The notes under the pieces were generated by a model. That model had not been told where the DNA came from, did not search any database, and was given only the letters and a program-made list of their open reading frames with translations. DNA of 43,342 nt, from positions 1-43,342 of the forward strand of contig VGVR01000028.1 of assembly GCA_016873995.1 (NCBI GenBank). The letters are read 5' to 3'. Each line of letters begins with the position of its first letter. The stretch's first letter is position 1. Origin of the DNA: Gemmatimonadota bacterium (GTDB taxonomy: Bacteria; Gemmatimonadota; Gemmatimonadetes; Longimicrobiales; Gaopeijiaceae). Positions 8,426 through 17,322 of this stretch are shown here, piece after piece. The translations under genes and the position numbers were made by a program.

Positions 8426-10632
8426 CCGGTGACGCCGGCGGGCGTCCGCGCCTTGATGTGCACGAGGCGCGGGCGCACCTCCGCCATGTCGTGGCGGCAG
8501 ACTCCGCTCTTCTCGACGAGCCGGATCTCGCACTGGTTGCAGCGCACGCACTCCTTGAAGTCGAGCACCGGGCCATCGATCGCGCCGGTCGGGCAGTGCT
8601 GCTCGCACACCTTGCAGTAGTCACACTGCTCGACGCGCGGGACACGGCGGATCGAGACTAGCGAAGCGACCGCAAGCGACGCACCCAGCGGACAGGCGTA
8701 CCGGCAGTAGAACCGCGGCACGACCGCGCTGGCGACCAAGACCGAGCCCGCGATCACCCACAGGAGCGGGTTCCGGCCCACGAAGAACACGGTGCCGAAC
8801 GGCTCGAAGTACTGATACAGGCTCGCATGCGAGCCAGCGATCGCCGGCAGCAGGATGACGGCGAGGATCACGTACTTCGCCTTGAGCGCGACACGGTGAA
8901 CGTTTTTGGGCAGCGCGCGCTTGAAGCGAGCAGGCACCAACCGGTCGATGAAGTCCTGCAGCGCCCCGAACGGGCACAGGTTGCCGCAGAACACGCGTCC
9001 CCAGAGCAGGACCGAGACCAAGGTGACGCCGACCATGATGAGGAGCGGCAGATCGCTGGTGATGGCGGAAGGGCCAACCCAGATGAGGCCGGTGAGGTGC
9101 GAGATGGAGAGGAAGCCGCCGTCGACCCACCCGAGCACGACGAGCGTGGCGCCGAGCGACACCCAGCGCAGTGCCGCGATCTCGGTGAAGAATGCGAACG
9201 CGGCCAGTGTGATGACGAGCACTACCCAGCCCACGCGGAGCCATGACGTGGCAGCGAGCGGACCCACGCGGGTGACTTCGTCGTCGAGCTGCGAGAAATC
9301 GAACTGCACGAGCTGCTCCGCGGGGAGTTCGCTGGGCTCTTGGGCGGCCACCGCATCCGTGACCGTGGTGGGCGCAGGCGCCTCGGTCGACGGCACAACC
9401 GGCGGTGGCGAGGAAGCCTCCGGCGCGCTCGCGGCTACGGCGGCAGACGGCGCGACTGGCGTCGCGGGTCCGGCCGTCGCGGGTTCGGCCGTGGCGGGTC
9501 CGGCCGTCGCGGGAGTCGACAAGCGCTCGGCCAAGCGCCGGAGCGCGATCTGGCTCGTGTAGGCGACACGGAAGGTGCCCAGCTCGGGCCGCCCCCGATC
9601 GAACGCGATGGTGAGCGGCTCGGCGATATCCACGTCCTCGTCGTCGAGCAGGAGCGCTCCGACTAGGCTCGCCTCCTCGTAGAGGGCGCCTCCACCGGGA
9701 ACTCCCGCCGAGACGACGTCGTCCGAGGGAACCGCGTAGGTCCCCCCGCCCTGCTCGATCGACCATCCTTCTCGCAGCGGAGGCTGGAAGCCCGTACCGG
9801 GCACCACGTACAAGATCACGTGGTCCGCCCCCCCTCTGCGCTCGACCGCGGTGACGACGGCTTCGTACCTGCGGCCCAAGAGGTACGCTCCGAATGCCTG
9901 CGTCGGCACGTGGATGAGCGCAACGTCGAACCTGGCGCGGCCCTGTTGCACCACCGACATCGACACGGCCACGCCACGCCGGCGCAATTCGTACCACGAC
10001 AAGGACTCGAGCTCCGCGTCGGACATGGGTCGGACAGCACCTGAGTCGTCGCTCAGGTACGCGAGTGCCACCTCACGAGCGGCATCGCGCACTCCCCGCG
10101 CGAGCGCGCGTACCGAGATCGTGACCTGCGCGATTCCGTCGATGTCCTGGTTGACGCGGAAGCGCTCCTCGACGGATCTGCCCGGGAACTGGTCGAGGAG
10201 CCAGGGATCGGAGAGGAAGTCTCCCCAGTCGTAGCGACGGCTCTCGTTGTAGTCGGTCACCCGCACACCCGTCAGGATACCGGCGGTCGTGAGTCCCACC
10301 ACGGCGCGAACGGGACCGCTATAGCCGGTCACCTCCGGCGGGAAGTCGGAGGTAGTGAAGACGTATCCGAGGAGCTGATCGCCCTGGTATGCCAGCTTCA
10401 CGGGCGCGCTCTCGCCCCCCGACTCGAAGCGGTCTGCGCCCGGCATCACGTCCTCGAGCACGGATCGGGGCGCCGCGTCGATGTCCTGACCCTGAAGCGG
10501 GCTCGCAAGGGACGCGACTGCGACTCCGACGTGGGCAAGTAACGGGGCCGCGCCCCACACCACGCGGCGGACCCGCCCGAGGATTCGGATCAACTGTCGG
10601 CCCTCACGGGTGCCGGAAACGAGATTCACCAT
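8422..10632 (-). CDS. NosR/NirI-like FMN-binding membrane polyferredoxin
   Basis: 736 residues. Order: signal/anchor (about 25-48); periplasmic FMN-binding region (about 85-180) with a VTIS sequence where RnfG/NqrC/NosR attach FMN to Thr; a long periplasmic domain; a low-complexity Ala/Pro/Thr linker (about 370-425) with repeated [11 protein letters not shown] units; several membrane helices (about 450-670) carrying two CX3CP motifs, CGNLCPFG and CRYACPLG; and a C-terminal ferredoxin region with [12 protein letters not shown] and a second set CVRCNQC plus a distant Cys. This is the NosR/NirI layout, which moves electrons from the quinone pool to periplasmic enzymes. No nosZ is in the window, so the partner is unknown. 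The start is uncertain: ATG 10632, the adjacent GTG, or a TTG 14 codons in; none has a strong ribosome site. Confidence 0.85.
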   Translation of the reverse strand: MVNLVSGTREGRQLIRILGRVRRVVWGAAPLLAHVGVAVASLASPLQGQDIDAAPRSVLEDVMPGADRFESGGESAPVKLAYQGDQLLGYVFTTSDFPPEVTGYSGPVRAVVGLTTAGILTGVRVTDYNESRRYDWGDFLSDPWLLDQFPGRSVEERFRVNQDIDGIAQVTISVRALARGVRDAAREVALAYLSDDSGAVRPMSDAELESLSWYELRRRGVAVSMSVVQQGRARFDVALIHVPTQAFGAYLLGRRYEAVVTAVERRGGADHVILYVVPGTGFQPPLREGWSIEQGGGTYAVPSDDVVSAGVPGGGALYEEASLVGALLLDDEDVDIAEPLTIAFDRGRPELGTFRVAYTSQIALRRLAERLSTPATAGPATAEPATAGPATPVAPSAAVAASAPEASSPPPVVPSTEAPAPTTVTDAVAAQEPSELPAEQLVQFDFSQLDDEVTRVGPLAATSWLRVGWVVLVITLAAFAFFTEIAALRWVSLGATLVVLGWVDGGFLSISHLTGLIWVGPSAITSDLPLLIMVGVTLVSVLLWGRVFCGNLCPFGALQDFIDRLVPARFKRALPKNVHRVALKAKYVILAVILLPAIAGSHASLYQYFEPFGTVFFVGRNPLLWVIAGSVLVASAVVPRFYCRYACPLGASLAVASLVSIRRVPRVEQCDYCKVCEQHCPTGAIDGPVLDFKECVRCNQCEIRLVEKSGVCRHDMAEVRPRLVHIKARTPAGVTG

Positions 10633-10787
10633 GAACGCGGCGCACGCCGCCCGAGTTCACGATAGCGGATGTCGAGAATGTGCGCCGCTGTCCCGCGGCC
10701 GGAAGGTGGCGCGCCCGGCCCGTCTCCCGGGTTCGCCCCGGACCGGGCAGAGCCCCGGCCCGAGGCGACCCCACGCCTACGTGGCGA

Positions 10788-11192
10788 TCAGTGGTTCACC
10801 GCCCGCGGGAGTTTGCCGGCCTGAGTCACCCATTTGGCGACGGACTTCGACGAGGGGACGGCACGCACCAACTTCCGCGCGGCGTTCACCTCGCGCATCT
10901 GGCGCACCAGGTTCTCGGCGTTCCGCGCAGCCAGCTCGGGAACGCTGTCGACACCGGCGGCCTCGAGCAGCTCGGCGTACTCACCGCCGACTCCCTTGAT
11001 GCGCATTAGGTCCGCGTGGTTCACGAACTTGAGCAGGCGGCGCTCGTCGATTCCCGAGCGCGCGGCGAGCTCTCGCCGACCGGCGGGCGTTCCTCCGGAT
11101 TGCAGCAGGGCGTCGACGCTTCGGACTCCCGCGCCCGCCAGCTGCGCGGCCAACGCCGGTCCTATCCCTTCGATCGTGTCCAGCTTGCTCAT
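10788..11192 (-). CDS. DUF4332 helix-hairpin-helix protein
   Basis: 134 residues starting MSKLDTIEGIGPALA with GAGGAAG upstream. It carries two helix-hairpin-helix-like GIGP/GVGG turns: TIEGIGPALAAQLAGAGV and RIKGVGGEYAELLEAAGV, then NLVRQMREVNAARKLVRAVPS. This is the pattern of DUF4332 proteins, which are thought to bind nucleic acid non-specifically; the physiological role is unknown. The frame is open further upstream (to 11360), but that part is antisense to the transketolase-like gene and lacks sense. Its start codon is only 17 bp from that of the divergent gene. Confidence 0.85.
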   Translation of the reverse strand: MSKLDTIEGIGPALAAQLAGAGVRSVDALLQSGGTPAGRRELAARSGIDERRLLKFVNHADLMRIKGVGGEYAELLEAAGVDSVPELAARNAENLVRQMREVNAARKLVRAVPSSKSVAKWVTQAGKLPRAVNH

Positions 11193-11209
11193 GCGACTTC
11201 CTCGCCTCG

Positions 11210-13369
11210 ATGGACTACGACCTCCGCGACCCCAACCGGGACGACCAGGACCTCCTTTCTTTCGGGACCGGCCACAAGGCCACAGGCCTCTATGCCATGT
11301 GGGCCATCCGCGACGAGCTCGCACGCTTGGGGGCGCCTGAGCTGCTCCCCCGCGAGACACGCCTGCGCCTCCGGCTCGAGGACCTGCTGGGCTTCCGCAA
11401 GAACCCGACCCAAGACACGCCGCTCTTCCGGCGCTTCGCGTCGACGCCGCTGGACGGGCACCCGACGCCCATGACTCCCTTCGTACGCATCGCGACCGGC
11501 CCGTCGGGCGTCGGTGTGGGCGCGTCGATCGGGCTCGCCCTCGCAGCCGCCGACTACTTCGGAGCCGACGCGCCGCGCGTGCACATCCTCGAGGGCGAAG
11601 GCGGGCTCACCCCCGGCCGCGTGGCCGAGGCCGTCGCCGCCGCAGGGGCGGCTGGGCTCGACAACGTCCTGTTCCATGTCGACTGGAACCAGTCTTCGAT
11701 CGACTCGGACCGCGTGACGCGCGAGGGATCTTCGCCCGGAGACTACGTGCAATGGGACCCGATGGAATTCTCCTACCTGCACGACTGGAACGTCGTCCAC
11801 GTGGCGGACGGGTTCGACATGGGGCAGGTCCTCACGGCTCAGAAGCGGGCGCTGGAGCTCCGCACCGGGCAGCCCACCGCGGTCGTGTATCGCACCGAGA
11901 AAGGCTGGCAGTACGGCATCACCGGCAAGAAATCCCACGGAGCGGGGCATAAACGCGACAGCGACGCATACGTTGCCGCGCTGCGACCCCTGCTCGGCGA
12001 CGACGTCCGAGACCTGCCGGAGGTTACTGACCCCTCGGACGCGGTCGCCCTCGAGGCGTGCCATTGGGCTACGCTCGAGCTCGTGCGGGCCCGCCTCGCC
12101 GGAGAAAATGAGCTCTGCGGTGAAGCGGCTGCGCGTTTGGGGGCCGCTCGCGAGCGCTTGCACGCCCGCGGGAGAACTCCCCGGGCCGGCGTACCTCGGC
12201 TCGACCGCCTGTTCACCGCTGCCACGCGCGAGACGCCCCAGGGTCTCGAGCTCGCGGTCGGCTCGAAGACGCCGCTTCGTGCTCAGCTCGGTGCCGTACT
12301 GGGCCACTTCAACCGCGCTTCCGGCGGGGCCATGCTCATCGGCGCAGCAGATCTTCTGGGGTCCACGTCGATCGCCGGCGTCGGCGAGGGCTTCGCCCCC
12401 GGGTACTACCACCGCGTGGCGAACGCCACGAGCAGGACGCTGTCCCTGGGCGGCATCTGCGAGGACGGCATGGCATGCGTGCTCTCGGGCGTCTCGGGCT
12501 TCGGCAGGCACTGCGGGGTGGGCGCTTCCTACGGGGCCTTCCTCGCGCCGCTGGGACACATCCCGGCCCGCGTGCACGCGATCAGCCAGCAGATGCGCCA
12601 AGCGCTGGCACCGGGGCGCTACGCACCCTTCGTGCTCATCTGCGGGCACGCCGGCATGAAGACCGTTGAGGACGGACCAACGCACGCCGACCCGCAGGCC
12701 CTCCAGCTCCACAGCGAGAACTACCCGCCAGGCACCGCGGTTACGCTCACGCCGTGGGAGCCCCAGGAGATCTGGCCGCTCGTGGCGGCCGCGTTCCGCG
12801 CCGCCCCCGCCGTCATCGTGCCGTTCGTCACACGCCCCGCCGAGCCGGTTCTCGACCGCGAGGCGCTCGGGCTCGCGCCTGCCGCGGCCGCCGCGAGTGG
12901 CGTCTACCGTCTGCGCCCCGCCGCTCGGGGCTCGCGCGACGGGACCATCGTCCTCCAGGGGTCGGGGGTCACGTACGCGTTCATCCAAGGTGTGCTGCCG
13001 CGCCTCCTCGCCGAGGGCCTCAATCTCGAGGTCGTCTACGTGGCGAGCCCGGAGCTCTTCGATCGGCTCCCCGAACCCGAGAAACGTCCCACGTTCCCGG
13101 AGGAGCTCGCGCACGAAGCGATGGGCATCACGGACTTCACCCTACCGACCATGTACCGCTGGATCCGGTCCGACCTCGGCCGCGCGCACACCCTGCACCC
13201 GTTCATGAAAGGGCACTTCCTCGGCAGCGGCACCGGGGAGCGGGTGATGCTGGAGGCGGGGCTCGACCCCGACGGCCAGCTCGCGAGGATCCGCGAGTAC
13301 CTGCGGGCACTCCGGCGAAGCGAGCGCAACGGAATCCGTGAGCGACTCGCTGTGAGCATGGCGGGCTGA
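11210..13369 (+). CDS. Transketolase-like thiamine-diphosphate enzyme
   Basis: 719 residues with the three transketolase regions. The N-terminal ThDP-binding part has TGHKATGL, then TPFVRIATGPSGVGVGASIGLALA, and the Mg/ThDP motif EGEGGLTPGR…NVLFHVDWN in place of GDG…N. The pyrimidine domain contains GGICEDGMA, where the REH(A/G)M motif normally holds the catalytic Glu (kept here), and HAGMKTVEDGPTHADPQAL close to the transketolase GEDGPTHQP. A C-terminal domain with IVLQGSGVT follows. It most likely transfers two-carbon ketol units, but the drift in GDG and REH motifs means another ketol/aldehyde substrate is possible. No upstream alternative start exists in frame, and no Shine-Dalgarno sequence is visible. 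It stands alone and ends at a strong hairpin. Confidence 0.8.
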   Translation: MDYDLRDPNRDDQDLLSFGTGHKATGLYAMWAIRDELARLGAPELLPRETRLRLRLEDLLGFRKNPTQDTPLFRRFASTPLDGHPTPMTPFVRIATGPSGVGVGASIGLALAAADYFGADAPRVHILEGEGGLTPGRVAEAVAAAGAAGLDNVLFHVDWNQSSIDSDRVTREGSSPGDYVQWDPMEFSYLHDWNVVHVADGFDMGQVLTAQKRALELRTGQPTAVVYRTEKGWQYGITGKKSHGAGHKRDSDAYVAALRPLLGDDVRDLPEVTDPSDAVALEACHWATLELVRARLAGENELCGEAAARLGAARERLHARGRTPRAGVPRLDRLFTAATRETPQGLELAVGSKTPLRAQLGAVLGHFNRASGGAMLIGAADLLGSTSIAGVGEGFAPGYYHRVANATSRTLSLGGICEDGMACVLSGVSGFGRHCGVGASYGAFLAPLGHIPARVHAISQQMRQALAPGRYAPFVLICGHAGMKTVEDGPTHADPQALQLHSENYPPGTAVTLTPWEPQEIWPLVAAAFRAAPAVIVPFVTRPAEPVLDREALGLAPAAAAASGVYRLRPAARGSRDGTIVLQGSGVTYAFIQGVLPRLLAEGLNLEVVYVASPELFDRLPEPEKRPTFPEELAHEAMGITDFTLPTMYRWIRSDLGRAHTLHPFMKGHFLGSGTGERVMLEAGLDPDGQLARIREYLRALRRSERNGIRERLAVSMAG

Positions 13370-13416
13370 GGGCTGCGCCCAAGCCTGCGCGTTGACGTCC
13401 GCCGCCCGAAATACAG

Positions 13417-13453
13417 CGCCCGCCGGCGAGAGAAGGTCTCTCGCCGGCGGGCG
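13417..13453. terminator. Strong hairpin between convergent genes (bidirectional terminator)
   Basis: A perfect 17-bp stem with a 3-nt loop: CGCCCGCCGGCGAGAGA (13417-13433), AGG, and its exact complement (13437-13453). It lies between the stop of the transketolase-like gene and the stop of the convergent lipoprotein gene. There is no T-tract on either side, so it is not a classic intrinsic terminator, but position and strength fit transcription termination or mRNA 3'-end protection for both genes. Confidence 0.75.
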
Positions 13454-13493
13454 GAGTGGACGTAGTCGCGGACCGAGCCGCGTGGAAACGCTC

Positions 13494-14387
13494 TTACGAG
13501 CGCACGACGATCAGGTAGCGGCCGTTCGCCCAGAACCGCTGAGGGTCGGTGATGCTGAGCGCATCCCCCAGGACACGGCCTCGCTCATCGAGGGTCGATC
13601 CCACGGCCCCCAAGTCCTGCGACGTGACCACCGTCCACTTGGGCTCGTCGTCGCCGCCCTCTTCAGCGACAGGAAGCGGAATCCAGCTCAAAGTGCGCTG
13701 GTCGGCCGCCGTGAACATCGACGGATCCATGGTGCGCGAGGGCACGATCGTCTTGCCACGCTTGCCGAAGATGAAGAGTACGCGGCTACCCCCTTCCTCG
13801 CGGATGAGGCCGCGATCCAGTAGCTCGGCCTTCGTGCCGACGACGTACCAGACGGTGTTCGCGTCGTCCGTCATCGTCTCGACGGTGCGCTCCAGGTGCT
13901 GGTTCACCTCACCCTGACGGGTGATCTCCATCTCCAGTCCTGCGATCGCCGCCTCGAGCGACGAGACCCTCTCGCGCTGACCCTCGAGCGCCGCCCGCTC
14001 CTCGGCAATGGAGGTCTCGAGCTGCGTGATCCGCTGCACCTGTGTCGCAGACGTGGCGTTGAGCGACCGCAGGCGCGTCTGTGCAGACGAAAGCTGCTCT
14101 TCCATCTCGCTCACGTGCGCGACCAACTGGCCGACGGTCGCGGGCGTCGATGGAGGTGTGGCCTCCTGCGAGGTGGGCGTCCGCGTCATGGTCAGATTCG
14201 CCAGCTCACTCTCGATCTGACTGATTTCCGTCGTGAGCCGTTCGATCTCACCCTGCAGCCGCACCTTCTCCGCCGTGACGACCGGCAGCTCGGCCAGCTG
14301 CTGCAGCTGCTCCTCGGTCGGCCCACATGCCGCCAGCCCCAGCCCCATCGCCACTACCCACGTCGAGACTCTCATCCTACCCTGCAT
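13494..14387 (-). CDS. Coiled-coil lipoprotein, function unknown
   Basis: About 297 residues from ATG 14387. A lipoprotein signal ends in GLGLAACGP (lipobox LAAC). Residues about 25-190 are heptad-rich coiled coil (EKVRLQGEIERLTTEISQIE, later LETSIAEERAALEGQRERV), interrupted by a Thr/Pro-rich stretch. The C-terminal globular part starts at NTVWYVVGTKAELLDRGLI, with GSRVLFIFGKRGK. That C-terminal text resembles periplasmic proteins annotated only as hypothetical in Bacteroidota and related phyla. A role in envelope structure is plausible but not shown. Alternative starts are Met 12 codons upstream and Met four codons downstream; CAGGGGG before 14387 favours the chosen one. Transcription converges on the 13417-13453 hairpin. 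Confidence 0.75.
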   Translation of the reverse strand: MQGRMRVSTWVVAMGLGLAACGPTEEQLQQLAELPVVTAEKVRLQGEIERLTTEISQIESELANLTMTRTPTSQEATPPSTPATVGQLVAHVSEMEEQLSSAQTRLRSLNATSATQVQRITQLETSIAEERAALEGQRERVSSLEAAIAGLEMEITRQGEVNQHLERTVETMTDDANTVWYVVGTKAELLDRGLIREEGGSRVLFIFGKRGKTIVPSRTMDPSMFTAADQRTLSWIPLPVAEEGGDDEPKWTVVTSQDLGAVGSTLDERGRVLGDALSITDPQRFWANGRYLIVVRS

Positions 14388-14572
14388 TGCGACCCCCTGA
14401 GCTTCCTGCTCTAGTCTTGGCATCCGCCTCTACCGTCGGTCCTCCAGCAGTAGCGTCGGACCCGAGGAACGAGGACGGACTCGTTGCCGGGTGAAAAAGC
14501 AAGAAGCGTACCAACCACGGCCGCGCGCTCGAGAGGGGCCGCGCTGGTCCAGGCGGGTCCTGCGGACGGACC

Positions 14573-16192
14573 TCAGGGCAGCGAGAGCACGAACAGGACG
14601 TTGCCCGCCGACATCGCCACCCGCTGACGCCCATCGAGCTCGAAAGAGATGGGATTGGAGCGCGCGGGGGCTCCGGCCTGCATGTCCCAGAGCGACTGAC
14701 CCGTCTCGGCATCCAGCGCGAACAGGTTCCCTTCGTTCGACGAGCCGAAGACGAGGCCCCCGGCGGTCGCCATGACGCCGCTCCAAGGAGGCGTGAGGAG
14801 CCGGTACTCCCAGCGCAGAGCGCCGGTACGCACGTCGAGCGCCTTCACGTATCCCCAGGCATCGTCCCCCGTGATCGCCTGCTCGCCGCCGGCGACGTAG
14901 GGTCGCCCGGGGACGTACTCCGCGGACCCCTTGTAGTAGACCGCCCCCATGTGGCGCACCGGGACGTAGATCAGCTCGGTGAGCGGGCTGTAGCTCGGGC
15001 TGAACCAGTTGGTTGCGCCCTGGAGGCTCGGCCACACCAACGTGCCCTCGAGCGTCGGCTCGGTGTTCGGGAGCACGATCGGCCGCCCACGGGCGTCGAG
15101 GCCCTGAGCCCACGTCTGCTTCGAGTACTCCTGCCCGTGCAGGAACTCGCCAGTCACGCGGTCGAGCACGTAGTAGAACGCGTTCCTGTTCGCCATCACC
15201 ACGAGCTGGCGGGGCCGCCCCTGCCATTCGAGATCGAGCAGCACGGGGATCTCATTCGAGTCCCAGTCGTGCGTGTCGTGCGGGGTGAACTGGAAGTACC
15301 ACCGGATCTCGCCGGTATCGGCATCGAATGCGACGAGTGAGCAGGTGTACAGGTTGTCGCCGGGCCGGACGTCACCGTTCCAATCGGGACCGGGATTTCC
15401 TGTCCCATAGTAGATGAGGTCGAGCTCCGGGTCGTAGGAGCCGGTCAGCCAGGTCGAGCCGCCCCCGTGCTGCCACGAGTCACCACCCCACGTGTCGCCA
15501 CCAGGCTCGCCCGGCGCCGGAACCGTGTAGGTGCGCCAAACGCGTTGGCCGGTCCGGGCATCATAGGCATCGAGGAATCCGCGAATGCCCGCTTCCGCAC
15601 CCGAAATCCCGACGATGATCTTCCCGTCGATCGCCAGCGGTGCGCCGGAAATCCAATAACCCAGGCTGTTGTCGGCCACGACCGTCGACCAGCGCACGGC
15701 GCCCGACTCGGCATCGAGGGCGACGAGGCGCGCGTCGATGGTGCCGACGAAGACGCTTCCGTCCAGGATGGCCACGCCGCGATTCGATCTCGCTCCGCCG
15801 ATGTTGAGCGCGGAGTCCGGCACGTTGGCATTCCAGCGCCATATACGCCGTCCAGTGCGTGCACCCAACGCAACCACGTTGCTCGGCGGCTCGGTGAGGT
15901 ACATGATCCCGTCCGCCACGATGGGGCTGGACTCGACGACCCCCGGGCTGGCCTGATAGGCCCACTCCACGCGGAGCCTGGCCACGTTCGTGCGGTCGAT
16001 CTGGGCGAGCTCCGAGTACCGCTCCGAGGAGTACGAGCCCGAGTACGTCAGCCAGCTCTGCGGCTCCGACTTGGAGGCCACCAACCGCTCGTAGGGCACC
16101 TGCGCTTCGGCGGAGACGTGGAGTAGCAGCGATGCCGCCAGCGCCGACGCCGTCGCCGACCAGGCTGCGCGCGCTCGCGCCGACGCCCTCAT
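14573..16192 (-). CDS. PQQ-dependent dehydrogenase (quinoprotein, beta-propeller)
   Basis: 539 residues, signal peptide ending near SAEAQ. An eight-bladed PQQ propeller is indicated by repeated W-motif text: LVALDAESGAVRWS, LDAYDARTGQRVWR, LVAFDADTGEIRWYFQ, YVLDRVTGEFL, VKALDVRTGALRWEY and LFALDAETGQSLWD. Conserved active-site surroundings are present: GGDSW-QHGGGSTW, YYGTGNPGPDWNGDVRPGDN, and HDTHDWDSNE. No vicinal Cys-Cys pair is visible in the usual region. It lacks a fused cytochrome; the diheme cytochrome encoded just upstream (4-bp ATGA overlap) is the probable electron acceptor. Substrate is likely an alcohol or aldehyde in the periplasm; substrate and metal (Ca or lanthanide) cannot be told from what I can see. 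Confidence 0.88.
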   Translation of the reverse strand: MRASARARAAWSATASALAASLLLHVSAEAQVPYERLVASKSEPQSWLTYSGSYSSERYSELAQIDRTNVARLRVEWAYQASPGVVESSPIVADGIMYLTEPPSNVVALGARTGRRIWRWNANVPDSALNIGGARSNRGVAILDGSVFVGTIDARLVALDAESGAVRWSTVVADNSLGYWISGAPLAIDGKIIVGISGAEAGIRGFLDAYDARTGQRVWRTYTVPAPGEPGGDTWGGDSWQHGGGSTWLTGSYDPELDLIYYGTGNPGPDWNGDVRPGDNLYTCSLVAFDADTGEIRWYFQFTPHDTHDWDSNEIPVLLDLEWQGRPRQLVVMANRNAFYYVLDRVTGEFLHGQEYSKQTWAQGLDARGRPIVLPNTEPTLEGTLVWPSLQGATNWFSPSYSPLTELIYVPVRHMGAVYYKGSAEYVPGRPYVAGGEQAITGDDAWGYVKALDVRTGALRWEYRLLTPPWSGVMATAGGLVFGSSNEGNLFALDAETGQSLWDMQAGAPARSNPISFELDGRQRVAMSAGNVLFVLSLP

Positions 16193-17034
16193 GACACGAG
16201 CCTCGCCGTGGAGCCCGTGAGCGACATCAGATAGGACACCAGGTCATCGACCTCCGGGTCGGTGAACGCGTCTCGGTAGCTCCGCATCAAGCTCCGGTCG
16301 AATTGTTTGTCGAGCTCGCGCAGGGATGGCTTGTAGAAGGAGTGGATCACGCCGCGGGCGTCCTTGATCTGGATCGTGTACGTATCCTCGTTCATGCGCA
16401 TGCCGCGCACTTCGGTGCCGCGCTCGTCCACGACGCGCACCATGAGGTAGTCCGCGAAGCCGAGCGGGATCTGCGTGAGCCCACGCGGGAGCGCCGCCTC
16501 GGGCTCCAGGAGGGCTTCGCGCAGATACGTCGCACCGCGACGCGTGCCGACCGAGGTGAGGTCGGGTCCGCGGGCGGTCCCGAAGCCACCGACCGTGTGG
16601 CACCCGTCACAGCGACCCCGCTCGTAGAGCTCGCGCCCGCGCGAAGCATCCCCCGTCACGGTTGCGCTCCCGGACCGAGGCGCCAGCGATCGCACGTACG
16701 CCGCGAGCTCCGTGAGCTCGTCCGGAAGCAGCCAGCGGGTACCGTTCATCGCCGTGCCGGGGATTCCCAGGCTGATGATCTGAATCAGCGTCGCATCGTC
16801 GGGAGCTCGGTGCAGCTCGGGAATCGCCAGCGGCGGACCCTCACCGCCGAGGCCATCCACGCCGTGACAACGCCCGCAGATGGAGACGTAGTTGGACCGG
16901 GCGCTCTCGAGCTGGCGCGAGGTGAGCGCGGTCGCGGCTTGGGCCGCCAAGGGGGCCGTGACGGCCATGGCCGTGATCAACGCGGCAAGAGAAAGCGCCG
17001 TATGACGCGGGACCCGCGGAAGCGAGACGATCAT
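16189..17034 (-). CDS. Diheme cytochrome c, partner of the PQQ dehydrogenase
   Basis: 281 residues with a Sec signal (cleavage near AAQA-AT). Two haem-binding motifs: CGRCH (about residue 53) in a class-I-like domain with GEGPPL, and CDGCH (about 140) in a second domain starting GDASRGRELYERGRCDGCH. The C-terminal part (RGMRMNEDTYTIQIKDARG … SLMRSYRDAFTDPEVDDLVSYLMSL) matches the haem domain seen in many soluble-dehydrogenase-linked cytochromes, including the distal Met region. It accepts electrons from the PQQ enzyme encoded next (4-bp overlap) and passes them to the respiratory chain; this pairing is inferred from gene order. Confidence 0.9.
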   Translation of the reverse strand: MIVSLPRVPRHTALSLAALITAMAVTAPLAAQAATALTSRQLESARSNYVSICGRCHGVDGLGGEGPPLAIPELHRAPDDATLIQIISLGIPGTAMNGTRWLLPDELTELAAYVRSLAPRSGSATVTGDASRGRELYERGRCDGCHTVGGFGTARGPDLTSVGTRRGATYLREALLEPEAALPRGLTQIPLGFADYLMVRVVDERGTEVRGMRMNEDTYTIQIKDARGVIHSFYKPSLRELDKQFDRSLMRSYRDAFTDPEVDDLVSYLMSLTGSTARLVS

Positions 17035-17116
17035 CGCGAATCTCCTGGCGAAGTGCGTCGAAGATGCGGGACGGTCTCAGCGGTCGCCAGAGAACGGGCG
17101 CGCCAAGAACAAGAAG

Positions 17117-17189
17117 TGGAGCCAGCCGGGATCGAACCGGCGACCTCCTGGTTGCAAACCAGGCGCTCTCCCAGCTGAGCTATGGCCCC
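17117..17189 (-). tRNA. tRNA-Ala (anticodon UGC)
   Basis: On the minus strand the 73-nt cloverleaf closes fully. The acceptor stem GGGGCCA pairs with TGGCTCC and contains the G3:U70 wobble that marks alanine tRNAs. The anticodon stem CCTGG/CCAGG holds the loop TTTGCAA, giving anticodon TGC. The T loop is TTCGATC inside GCCGG/CCGGC. CCA is not encoded: the discriminator A is followed by CTT. It sits alone between the cytochrome c gene and the DUF4015 pseudogene. Confidence 0.97.
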
Positions 17190-17322
17190 GTGGCGGAAAA
17201 AGCTGATGGAAGGGCGCCCTCCGCGCCACGCCCCAACCGGTGCGCCGATCGACGCCCGCGACACGCGAACCCAAGGAGGGCAAGACGCGACGCGCCGCCG
17301 CCACGCCGCGGGCTCCGCAGCG

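Noticed and set aside
9340..9666. Repeated GGGTCCGGCCGT-like units inside the NosR-like gene as a possible regulatory repeat
   Set aside because: They encode the Ala/Pro/Thr linker in frame; a coding low-complexity repeat explains them.
10633..10787. GC-rich dyads between the NosR-like and DUF4332 genes
   Set aside because: Short and imperfect; expected by chance in such GC-rich DNA.
11189..13114. Long 641-codon open frame on the minus strand opposite the transketolase-like gene
   Set aside because: Arg/Gly/His-rich, low-information text that mirrors the real gene; no start signal and no family resemblance. A common by-product of high GC.
14556..14573. Short GGTCC/GGACC inverted repeat after the PQQ-dehydrogenase stop as a terminator
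   Set aside because: Only 5-bp arms and no T-run; too weak to call.
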